DNA of 5,518 bases from Acidobacteriaceae bacterium (GCA_030049955.1 JASIJX010000566.1:1-5518), one strand, 5' to 3'; shown: positions 1 to 5,518, numbered from the stretch's first letter. The notes: a model not told the origin generated them from the sequence alone. Made by a program: numbers and translations.

Positions 1-306
1 CAGGAGCTTGCAACGGCGCTGGGCGCGGAGCTGGCTGCCTCGCGGCCCATCTGCGATAACGGCTGGCTGCCGATGGAGCGGCAGGTGGGCAGTTCGGGGC
101 AATCGGTCGCGCCCAGGCTTTATCTCGCCGTCGGCATCTCCGGCGCCATTCAGCACCTGGTGGGCATGAAGGGCTCGCAGTGTATCGTCGCCATCAATAA
201 GGATCCCGATGCGCCCATCTTCGAGGTCGCCGATTACGGAATTGTGGGCGACCTGTTCGAAGTGGTTCCGGCGCTGACCGAGGCGGTAAAAGCCGCAAAG
301 CAGTAA
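1..306 (+). CDS. etfA: Electron transfer flavoprotein alpha subunit, C-terminal part (5' end outside window)
   Basis: This is the last 101 residues of an electron transfer flavoprotein alpha subunit, in frame from base 1 to the TAA at 304-306. EtfA pairs with EtfB and holds the FAD that carries electrons from acyl-CoA and other dehydrogenases to an ETF-quinone oxidoreductase or a bifurcating partner. The visible part is the conserved FAD-binding domain. It contains [10 protein letters not shown] (visible residues 29-38), the GISGAIQH loop (45-52), [20 protein letters not shown] (64-83) and the terminal [13 protein letters not shown] helix. These stretches are near-diagnostic of the family, and the C-terminus sits where the family normally ends, so nothing suggests truncation on this side. 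The start, the N-terminal domain and any etfB lie to the left of the window. The stop codon lies inside a strong inverted repeat (299-329). Confidence 0.96.
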   Translation, partial: QELATALGAELAASRPICDNGWLPMERQVGSSGQSVAPRLYLAVGISGAIQHLVGMKGSQCIVAINKDPDAPIFEVADYGIVGDLFEVVPALTEAVKAAKQ

Positions 307-329
307 GCCTGCAATAGAGGCTTACTGCT
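299..329. terminator. Perfect 12-bp stem-loop over the etfA stop, possible bidirectional terminator
   Basis: Arms 299-310 (AGCAGTAAGCCT) and 318-329 (AGGCTTACTGCT) are exact reverse complements around a 7-base loop, GCAATAG. The stem starts inside the last codons of etfA and includes its TAA. It sits between convergent genes, where a shared transcription terminator would be expected. The classical T-run is missing on the + side (CTCGGATG follows). On the - side only TTGCGGCTTTT follows, so intrinsic termination would be weak and better supported for the leftward bicupin transcript. An mRNA 3'-end stabilising hairpin is the alternative. Confidence 0.5.
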
Positions 330-347
330 CTCGGATGTTCATTCACA

Positions 348-366
348 ACCACCATCCCTTGGTGGT
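348..366. repeat. Second inverted repeat in the etfA-bicupin spacer
   Basis: Arms 348-354 (ACCACCA) and 360-366 (TGGTGGT) are exact reverse complements with a 5-base loop, TCCCT. It lies 41 bases downstream of the bicupin stop in the direction of that gene's transcription. No T-run follows on either strand. It may act with the 12-bp stem at 299-329 as a two-hairpin end for the convergent transcripts. Confidence 0.35.
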
Positions 367-407
367 AGCCGAGGCAGTGCAACGGAGATCTCCGCGATCG
401 CCGCACC

Positions 408-1649
408 TCACGGTCGCACGACAGTTTCTTCGTGCGGGAACTTGCAGAGCGTCGCTTCACTGATCTTCAGATGATCGATCACCAGTTGCGGCGGCAAGTG
501 CGTGAGCCAGTTGGCGAGCGAAACATCCTGGTAATAGCTGCTCTTAAATATCTCGAGGAAGACCAGGTCTGTGTCGCCAGTGTTCTCGATGTAATGCGGA
601 AAGTTCTGCTCAACGTAGCCCACATCGCCGGCCTCGAAGTCCATGGTGCGGGCACGCGAGGCAGCAGCGAAGGTGGTCATGCGGCCTTTGCCCTTGATGT
701 AGTACTGCCACTCGTCGGCGTTGGGGTGCCAGTGCATCTCGCGCAGGGCGCCGGGGTGCAGAACTACGTGAGCAGCGGCTACCGTATGCGACGCTGGGAA
801 ATTGTGTGAATCGACGATGCGCACTTCGCCGCCAGCGGTCTTTTTGGTGGGCTTCATCTCCATCAGGCGGAAGTCAAATGAAAGCCGCGACGCGCCGAGC
901 GAACCCGCAGCGGCTTTCTGGTCCGCCGCCAATGAACCGGGAATGGTGCCAGGAAAGATGTATCGACCTTCGGCGGGCAGCGGCGGAAATGCGCTTGCCG
1001 GTACGCCAAAGTTTTTGGCCAGTACCTCGGGCGGCGTGTGCGCCATCCAGTCGGTGAGCAGGACGGTTTCGTATTCGTCGAATGCGCCATCATCGAAGAC
1101 CAGAAGGAACTCGCAGCCATCCGGCCCGAGGCCCTGGATGGAGTGCGGATAGCCGGTGGGAAAATTCCACAGGTCGCCCTCGCGCACATCGTCCACAAAG
1201 CTGCGGCCATCAGGATCGATGCAGGTGATGCGCGCATTGCCGTAGAGCATGATGGCCCACTCGGCGGCCGAGTGCCAGTGCAGTTCGCGAATGCCGCCTG
1301 CGACCAGGCGCATCTGCACGCCGGCAATGCTCTTGGAGATGCCGAGGTCGCGGACCGTCACCTGGCGCGTCCATCCGCCCGGTTGCACGCGCTTGTGCGC
1401 AAGGCTGAACGGATACTTGAATGCCGGAAGGCTGCCGTGGTCAGTGGGCGGCGGCATCTCCGAGTCAGGATTCTCGTCGTGCAGAGGCGCATTCTGCTTG
1501 CCCAGCGGAAGGCTCGCGCTGTTGCTATGCTCACCCTGTTCCACTTCCTGTTTCGATTGTCCATAGGCGGCCAACGCGCCCGCGGCCAGTGTGGCTGGCG
1601 CGATTTCAAGAAAATGCCTGCGGGAGGGATTAGACGGAGAATCGCTCAT
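408..1649 (-). CDS. oxdC: Exported bicupin, oxalate decarboxylase family
   Basis: A complete 413-residue two-cupin protein of the OxdC family, which splits oxalate to formate and CO2 using manganese. Cupin 1 has R121, H124, H126, E130 and H169 (RELHWHSAAEW, then a His in GYPHS). Cupin 2 has R303, H306, H308, E313 and H352 (REMHWHPNADEW, then NFPHY), so both metal sites are intact. E366 in VFLEIFK matches the second-site Glu of Bacillus subtilis OxdC. The lid over site 1 reads D191-E-Y-E-T195 where the Bacillus enzyme has SENST. The catalytic Glu is kept but its neighbours differ, so oxalate oxidase or mixed activity cannot be excluded. The N-terminus PSRRHFLEIAPATLAAGALA is a twin-arginine signal (R10, R11), predicting folded, metal-loaded export, unlike the cytoplasmic Bacillus enzyme. 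The roughly 50 residues after it are low-complexity linker. An AGGTGAT ribosome site precedes the ATG closely. The gene is divergent from the transporter and convergent with etfA. Confidence 0.92.
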   Translation of the reverse strand: MSDSPSNPSRRHFLEIAPATLAAGALAAYGQSKQEVEQGEHSNSASLPLGKQNAPLHDENPDSEMPPPTDHGSLPAFKYPFSLAHKRVQPGGWTRQVTVRDLGISKSIAGVQMRLVAGGIRELHWHSAAEWAIMLYGNARITCIDPDGRSFVDDVREGDLWNFPTGYPHSIQGLGPDGCEFLLVFDDGAFDEYETVLLTDWMAHTPPEVLAKNFGVPASAFPPLPAEGRYIFPGTIPGSLAADQKAAAGSLGASRLSFDFRLMEMKPTKKTAGGEVRIVDSHNFPASHTVAAAHVVLHPGALREMHWHPNADEWQYYIKGKGRMTTFAAASRARTMDFEAGDVGYVEQNFPHYIENTGDTDLVFLEIFKSSYYQDVSLANWLTHLPPQLVIDHLKISEATLCKFPHEETVVRP

Positions 1650-1830
1650 TCAGATCACCTGTTGGTAATACGGATCGTGATGCTTTTGCCTGCGACTGCG
1701 ATATTGCCAGATCAATTCCCTTGCTGCAACGTTTTCCCGTCTTCGTCCCTACGGCCCTGTACAGCGAACGAGCCAATGCGATAACGTTCACTGTTGCCGC
1801 AAAACACAATTTCTCCGGAGATGCAATCGC
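1650..1830. promoter_or_regulatory. Divergent intergenic region between bicupin and transporter genes
   Basis: These 181 bases separate two divergently transcribed genes and must supply both promoters. On the leftward side, the only candidate I can draw is TTGCAG, a 17-base spacer, then CAATAT (- strand, about 1728 down to 1700), which matches each consensus at only three of six positions. No convincing rightward box was found. Three short palindromes lie inside: AACGTT at 1728-1733 and 1783-1788, and CTGTACAG at 1757-1764 between them. They could be regulator sites but are short. The ribosome sites are clear: AGGTGAT for the leftward gene and CCGGAG (1815-1820) for the rightward gene. Confidence 0.4.
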
Positions 1831-2832
1831 ATGTTGCTTCCGCAGACGTACGGGGCTGCGCTCGCCCTGATGATTCTGAGCATGATGTGCTGGGGTTCGT
1901 TTGCCAACACGATGAAGTTCTGCCCGCAGTTTCGCTTTCAGCTTTACTACTGGGACTACGCCATCGGCATGGGCCTGTGCGTGTTGCTGCTTGGCTTTAC
2001 AGCCGGCAGTCTCGGCCACAGCGGGCCGCCGTTCCTTGCAGATTTGGCGCGCACGCCGCTCATCTCGGCCGTCTACGCCTTCGTTGGCGGTGTGGTCTTC
2101 AATGTTGCCAATCTTTTGCTTATCGCGGCCATTGAGATCGCCGGCCTCGCAGTTGCGTTTCCCATCGGCATCGGCCTGGCGCTTGTCATCGGCGCCATCC
2201 TCAACTACGTCATCCGGCCGGTAGGCAACCCTCTGCTGCTCTTCGGAGGAGTGGCTCTCGTGGCCATTGCCATCGCGTTTGACGCCGCCGCATACCGCAG
2301 GCGCGAAGCCGTGGCCAAGGCGGCCACTGCGCGCGGCATACTCATCAGCCTTGCCTGCGGCATTCTCATGGGCTGCTTCTATCCCTTTGTCGCCCGCGCG
2401 CTCGGTGGCGTTCCCGGCCGTCCCGCGCCCGGCCCTTATGCCATCTCGCTGCTCTTCATCCTCGGCGTGCTCGTCTCCACGCTGCCGGCAAACTTTCTAT
2501 TGATGAAAAAACCGCTCGACGGCAAGCCTCCCGTCGACGGCGCAGACTACCGGCGAGCGCCAATGGGCTGGCACCTGGCCGGCATTCTGGGCGGCGCCAT
2601 CTGGTGCGTTGGCGGCACGGCCAATTTCGTTGCCTCGGGAGCACACCTTGTGGGACCGGCCGTCTCCTACACCATCGGTCAAGGAGCCACCATGGTCTCG
2701 GCCTGCTGGGGCGTCTTTGTCTGGCGGGAGTTTGCCGGTGCGCCCCGTGTGGCGAAGCTGTTGCTGTTTTTCATGTTCGTGTTTTTCCTGCTCGGCCTGG
2801 GCGCCGTTGCTCTGGCGCCGCTCTACGCGTGA
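1831..2832 (+). CDS. Ureide permease-like transporter of the drug/metabolite superfamily
   Basis: A 333-residue integral membrane protein with about ten hydrophobic segments, near residues 8-28, 41-60, 78-101, 104-126, 135-152, 168-190, 202-225, 247-268, 274-295 and 307-328. This is the usual ten-helix arrangement of the drug/metabolite transporter superfamily. The first-helix motif MMCWGSFANT, the segment QLYYWDYAIG (37-46), the run GGVVFNVANLLLIAA leading to VIGAILNYVI, and the C-terminal GQGATMVSACWGVFVWREF resemble plant ureide permeases (UPS), which move allantoin and uracil, and related sugar porters (GRP, RhaT). The central nucleotide-binding-like loop of plant UPS is absent; a short polar loop (about 226-246) is the longest cytoplasmic-type segment. 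The substrate cannot be read from sequence. The ATG at 1831 has GGAG 10 bases upstream. An ATG at 1821 is in another frame. Confidence is high for a transporter and moderate for the UPS assignment. Confidence 0.8.
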   Translation: MLLPQTYGAALALMILSMMCWGSFANTMKFCPQFRFQLYYWDYAIGMGLCVLLLGFTAGSLGHSGPPFLADLARTPLISAVYAFVGGVVFNVANLLLIAAIEIAGLAVAFPIGIGLALVIGAILNYVIRPVGNPLLLFGGVALVAIAIAFDAAAYRRREAVAKAATARGILISLACGILMGCFYPFVARALGGVPGRPAPGPYAISLLFILGVLVSTLPANFLLMKKPLDGKPPVDGADYRRAPMGWHLAGILGGAIWCVGGTANFVASGAHLVGPAVSYTIGQGATMVSACWGVFVWREFAGAPRVAKLLLFFMFVFFLLGLGAVALAPLYA

Positions 2833-2924
2833 TGGCGAAACAGTCGCCAAGTAAGGCAGAAATGATGCGGGATGAGCCGGTGCTTGTCATCGACCACATC
2901 GACGAGCAGCCCGAGCAGAACTAA
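2832..2924 (+). CDS. Possible 30-residue micro-ORF coupled to the transporter stop
   Basis: An ATG overlaps the transporter's TGA by one base (TGATG at 2830-2834) and opens a 30-codon frame ending at TAA 2922-2924. The product starts MAKQSPSKAEMMRDEPVLVI and ends in an acidic, Gln-rich tail. It is charged, with no membrane segment or recognisable domain. Stop-start overlap is typical of translational coupling. Of the 29 codons after the start, 22 end in G or C, in line with the neighbouring genes. An alternative in-frame start at 2862 has AAGG five bases ahead and would give 20 residues. Against it: the ORF is very short, no family is recognised, and a 6-bp stem-loop lies over its start. Chance origin is quite possible. 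Confidence 0.33.
   Translation: MAKQSPSKAEMMRDEPVLVIDHIDEQPEQN
2833..2849. repeat. Short stem-loop just after the transporter gene
   Basis: Arms 2833-2838 (TGGCGA) and 2844-2849 (TCGCCA) pair perfectly over the loop AACAG. It lies between convergent transcription units, so a terminator would be expected near here. No T-run follows on either strand, so it is not a standard intrinsic terminator. No better candidate was found between 2833 and 2940. Confidence 0.25.
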
Positions 2925-2940
2925 CCCGGCCCGTTTTCCG

Positions 2941-4062
2941 CTAAACCAGCGCCATCGCGCGGATCGTCTCCTTGCGCGCGGTGAGCCGCTCGACCAGGTC
3001 ATTGCGGACTTCGTAGCCGCGGCCGGGTGTGTCGGGGATGGAGATTTCGCCGGCGGAAGAAACCGACACCTCCGGCTCGATGATGTCTTCGACCCAGTAG
3101 CGCGCCGACGCCGAGACGTCGCCGGGCAAAGAGAAGTTCTCGAGCGTGGAAAGCGCGATGTTATGCGCGCGGCCGATGCCGGACTCGAGCATGCCGCCGC
3201 ACCAGACGGGAACGCCGCGTTCGAGCGCAGCATTATGAACGGCGATGGCCTCGGAGAAGCCTCCCACGCGGCCCAGCTTGATGTTGATGATCTTGCAGGA
3301 CTCCATCTCGATGGCGGCCAGCGCGTCGCGCCGGTTGCGGATCGATTCGTCGAGACAGATGGGTGTTTCCAGCCGCTTTTGCAGGATGGAGTGATAGAAG
3401 AAGTCATCGTGCCAGAGCGGCTGCTCGATCATCAGCAGGTCAAAGGCGTCGAAGGCGACAATGTGATCGGCATCGCGCAGCCTATAGGCGGAGTTGGCGT
3501 CGCAGCTCAGCATGATTCCAGGCCAGCGGTTGCGCACCTGCTCGAAGACTTCGACATCCCAGTCCGGCTTGCATTTGAGCTTGATGCGCTGGTAGCCTGC
3601 GGCAAGCTCTCGCTCGATAACGTCCAGCAACTCTTCGACGGAGGGCTGGATACCGAGCGAAACGCCGCAGGGAATGGTTTCGCGAACGCCGCCTAGCAGT
3701 TGCGAGAGCGACACCCCCTCGCGCTGTGCCTCGAGATCCCAGATTGCGTTTTCGAGCGCCGCCTTGGCCATGCGGTTGCCGCGCACCTGCTTGAAGATCC
3801 GCGGGCAGTCGCCGCCATGCTCGGGGGTCGTGGCAGCCAGCATGGGCGCGAGTTCGCTGATGATGACCTGCCAGGCGGTGTCTGTCGATTCCGATGAAAA
3901 ATACGGGTGCTCGCCCGCCGTGCATTCGCCCCAGCCGGTCAAGCCTTCGGAGTGAATCTCAACCAGCAGGATGCGGCGATCGCGCGTGATTCCAAAGCTG
4001 GTCTCAAACGGGCGCACCAGCGGCATGCGTACTTCGCGCAGAATGATTGCATCGATTCTCAT
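2941..4062 (-). CDS. N-succinylamino acid racemase / o-succinylbenzoate synthase (enolase superfamily, MenC type 2)
   Basis: A complete 373-residue enolase-superfamily enzyme, the full length usual for the NSAR/OSBS group. The N-terminal capping domain starts MRIDAIILREVRMPLVRPFE and includes the substrate-loop region around 19-25. The barrel carries the expected residues: the KxK motif at K161-L-K163, metal ligands D188 (SCDANSAY), E213 (MIEQPL) and D238 (CLDES), and the second catalytic lysine K262 (INIKLGRVGG). GNRMAKAALENAIWDLEAQ and CGVSLGIQ are typical of the group that includes the Amycolatopsis and Geobacillus N-acyl/N-succinylamino acid racemases. Members racemise N-succinylamino acids, make o-succinylbenzoate for menaquinone, or do both; sequence alone does not decide. 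The neighbouring acetyltransferase favours the racemase role. The ATG lies 3 bases after the acetyltransferase stop, with GAGG 11 bases upstream inside that gene. It is the last gene of a leftward operon. Confidence 0.9.
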   Translation of the reverse strand: MRIDAIILREVRMPLVRPFETSFGITRDRRILLVEIHSEGLTGWGECTAGEHPYFSSESTDTAWQVIISELAPMLAATTPEHGGDCPRIFKQVRGNRMAKAALENAIWDLEAQREGVSLSQLLGGVRETIPCGVSLGIQPSVEELLDVIERELAAGYQRIKLKCKPDWDVEVFEQVRNRWPGIMLSCDANSAYRLRDADHIVAFDAFDLLMIEQPLWHDDFFYHSILQKRLETPICLDESIRNRRDALAAIEMESCKIINIKLGRVGGFSEAIAVHNAALERGVPVWCGGMLESGIGRAHNIALSTLENFSLPGDVSASARYWVEDIIEPEVSVSSAGEISIPDTPGRGYEVRNDLVERLTARKETIRAMALV

Positions 4063-4065
4063 GGA

Positions 4066-4863
4066 TTATGACGCCTCGGAGGTTGGAGCAAAATCTGCTT
4101 TGGTAACCGAACCCAGTTCGAAAATCCCGTTTCCTTCCGCGTCTCGTATAAAACCAATTACTGCCAGACCGCGCGCGAATGCGTGGACGAATCGTTCGCG
4201 GTTCTGCTGCTGCAGGGCAAGCGCGCGATCCCGCTCGCCGGCATTCTTCTTCCATTGTCCCACGGCAGCCGGAACTTCGATGCGCTCCACGGTTCGTTCC
4301 TCTTTGGCTGGCTTTCCCGCAAGATGCGCCTCGACCCGGGGAGAATCGAGGACCCATTCTGCAACCAACCGATCGGTCGGCAATCCACCTTGCAGTCGAG
4401 AAGAGGATACACCATAGAAATTCTCCCAATAGCTGCGGACGATGGCGCCCAGCCTGTGGATATTTAAAAAAGCGTTTTTAATTTCAAGCGGATCGAAAGT
4501 CCACTCCATATGCCGGATACCGCGCGCCAGCGCCTCACGGCGTTGCTCCCGCTTGAGTTGCGCCCCGATACCGCGGTTCTGGAACCCGTCACGCACGGCC
4601 AGCATGTGGGAATGAAGATAGGGCGCGACGCTGCCGCCACAAGTCTTGATTCCAGGCAAAGACATGGCGAAACCGACGAGCCTTGGTGCGTCGCCGTGGA
4701 TTGCACTGTCGAATGCGCCGATTACCTGGCCGCCGATTTTGGTCGCCAGCAGAAATGTTTTGCGCGGAATCGCCTCGGTCTCGTCGTAGCGCCAGATCTC
4801 GTACTGGAGCTGGACGCAGGCCTCGAACTCATCCATGCCTTCACAACTGCGAATCTTGATCAT
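4066..4863 (-). CDS. GNAT-family N-acetyltransferase (COG3375 type), probable D-amino acid N-succinyltransferase
   Basis: A 265-residue GNAT-fold protein. The acyl-CoA pyrophosphate loop is QNRGIG (Q95-G100) after the beta strand HSHMLAV. Downstream, WTFDPLEIKNAFLNIHRLGA (121-140) and the stretch from YGVSSSRL through GLPTDRLVAEW (150-170) are hallmarks of the COG3375 subgroup rather than of generic acetyltransferases. Proteins of this group are found beside NSAR/OSBS enzymes, and the Geobacillus partner uses succinyl-CoA to succinylate D-amino acids. That role is inferred here from adjacency; the donor and acceptor are not readable from sequence. The chosen ATG gives MIKIRSCEGMDEFEACVQLQ, which fits the family's N-terminus. 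It sits 6 bases after the mazG stop and has no clear Shine-Dalgarno sequence, suggesting translation coupled to mazG. Three bases separate its TAA from the racemase ATG. Confidence 0.85.
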   Translation of the reverse strand: MIKIRSCEGMDEFEACVQLQYEIWRYDETEAIPRKTFLLATKIGGQVIGAFDSAIHGDAPRLVGFAMSLPGIKTCGGSVAPYLHSHMLAVRDGFQNRGIGAQLKREQRREALARGIRHMEWTFDPLEIKNAFLNIHRLGAIVRSYWENFYGVSSSRLQGGLPTDRLVAEWVLDSPRVEAHLAGKPAKEERTVERIEVPAAVGQWKKNAGERDRALALQQQNRERFVHAFARGLAVIGFIRDAEGNGIFELGSVTKADFAPTSEAS

Positions 4864-4869
4864 GATTAT

Positions 4870-5518
4870 CTAGGCGTTGCTTGCCCGGTCATGAGGATTA
4901 TGAGCCTTTATACTGAGCGATTTCTTGGCATCCGCCCACAGAAATTCGAGCTCTTCGGCGGAAAGCTCTTCGAGCGGACGCGAAGCATTTTCCTCCATCC
5001 ATCGAAAGCGCTCGCGGAAGCGCAGGTTGGTGCCGCGCAGCGCCATCTCTGCGTCCGCTCCGAGATGACGGCCGAGGTTGACCACAGTGAACAGCAGGTC
5101 GCCGAGTTCGGCTTCCACGGCGGGATTCTGTGCTGCCGTTCCGGTTGCGGCCTCTGCTTCAAGCTCGCGCGTCTCCTCGGCGATCTTCGGCAACAGGTCG
5201 CGCCAGTGCGGCCAGTCGAAGCCGGACTTGTTAGCCTTCGCGCCCAGCTTTGCCGCTTCGGCAAGAGCCGGCAGTGCACGATGAACGCTGTCAAGCCGCG
5301 AAGATGCATGCTCCGCCGGTTGAGCTTTGGCCCGTTTTTCGGCACGCTTGATTTCCTCCCAATTGCGGAGCACAGCGGCAGATGAGCCCTCCACCGACGC
5401 GTTTACATCGGCATAATTTCCTGCCGCGCGCGCGGCTTCTTCGCCAAACACGTGCGGATGCCGGCGAACCAGCTTGCGATTGAGATGGTCGAGCACGTCG
5501 GCGATGGTGAAATGCCCC
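4870..5518 (-). CDS. mazG: Nucleoside triphosphate pyrophosphohydrolase MazG (start outside window)
   Basis: The last 215 residues of a MazG protein, running off the right edge. MazG hydrolyses non-canonical and canonical NTPs to NMP plus pyrophosphate, cleaning nucleotide pools and affecting the stringent response. The visible part begins GHFTIADVLDHLNRKLVRRH and continues with PHVFG, the signature between the two MazG repeats. NWEEIKRAEK and the RALPALAEAAKLGAKA, SGFDW block follow. The C-terminal repeat has EExxE (EETRELEAE, bases about 5163-5189) and ELGDLLFTVVNLGRHLG, the acidic magnesium-binding helices of the all-alpha NTP pyrophosphatase fold. E. coli MazG is 263 residues, so about 60-70 N-terminal residues are probably missing. 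A GTG at 5494-5496 is an internal Val codon, not the start, because homology continues upstream of it. The gene heads the visible part of the operon, followed after 6 bases by the acetyltransferase. Confidence 0.95.
   Translation of the reverse strand, partial: GHFTIADVLDHLNRKLVRRHPHVFGEEAARAAGNYADVNASVEGSSAAVLRNWEEIKRAEKRAKAQPAEHASSRLDSVHRALPALAEAAKLGAKANKSGFDWPHWRDLLPKIAEETRELEAEAATGTAAQNPAVEAELGDLLFTVVNLGRHLGADAEMALRGTNLRFRERFRWMEENASRPLEELSAEELEFLWADAKKSLSIKAHNPHDRASNA

Noticed and set aside
1038..1784. + strand open frame of 248 codons across the bicupin gene and the divergent spacer
   Set aside because: It is antisense to the bicupin with no protein signature, and it ends inside the presumed promoter region.
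1630..2019. - strand open frame of 129 codons spanning the divergent spacer
   Set aside because: It overlaps the start of the transporter on the opposite strand and shows no family features; a chance frame.
2833..2940. Intrinsic terminator for the racemase operon
   Set aside because: The only stem found (2833-2849) has no T-run on either strand, so it is recorded as a stem-loop only.
2872..3696. Long + strand open frame (274 codons) opposite the racemase gene
   Set aside because: It is fully antisense to an enzyme with all catalytic residues intact. Its translation is compositionally odd and matches nothing I know.
4510..5385. Long + strand open frame (291 codons) opposite mazG and the acetyltransferase
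   Set aside because: It lies antisense to two genes with clear family motifs, has no recognisable domain and is expected from GC-rich codon bias.
5494..5496. GTG as the start codon of mazG
   Set aside because: The frame stays open to the window edge and the upstream residues GHFTIAD continue the MazG homology, so this is an internal valine.

Overview
The window reads as ordinary chromosomal DNA from a GC-rich bacterium, about 60% GC by eye. My best guess is an acidobacterium of the Terriglobia type. That guess rests on gene content: a Tat-exported bicupin, a bacterial ureide-permease-like transporter and a type 2 MenC/N-succinylamino acid racemase beside a COG3375-type acetyltransferase. No marker gene fixes the taxonomy. 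I see no tRNA, rRNA, CRISPR array, insertion sequence or phage gene.

Layout. (1) Positions 1-306, + strand: the C-terminal FAD-binding end of electron transfer flavoprotein alpha subunit (etfA), cut by the left edge. (2) Positions 307-407: a short convergent spacer rich in perfect inverted repeats, including a 12-bp stem that contains the etfA stop codon. (3) Positions 408-1649, - strand: a complete oxalate decarboxylase-like bicupin with a twin-arginine signal. (4) Positions 1650-1830: a divergent spacer that should hold two opposed promoters. (5) Positions 1831-2832, + strand: a ten-helix membrane transporter of the ureide permease/DMT type. A possible 30-residue ORF starts on its stop codon (2832-2924). 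(6) Positions 2941-5518, - strand: a tightly packed operon read from right to left. Its order is mazG (cut by the right edge), a GNAT acetyltransferase and an NSAR/OSBS-type enolase-superfamily enzyme, with gaps of only 6 and 3 bases.

How the genes may work together. The acetyltransferase-racemase pair matches two steps of a route known from Geobacillus, in which D-amino acids are N-succinylated, racemised and then desuccinylated to L-amino acids. The desuccinylase is not in this window. The divergent bicupin and transporter could form a second unit, with oxalate removed outside the cytoplasm and a ureide, nucleobase or sugar-like solute imported. That pairing rests on gene arrangement alone.

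The main leads are the D-amino acid gene pair inside a mazG operon, the altered active-site lid of the exported oxalate decarboxylase (D-E-Y-E-T where the Bacillus enzyme has S-E-N-S-T), the uncharacterised bacterial UPS-like permease, the coupled micro-ORF and the inverted-repeat cluster.
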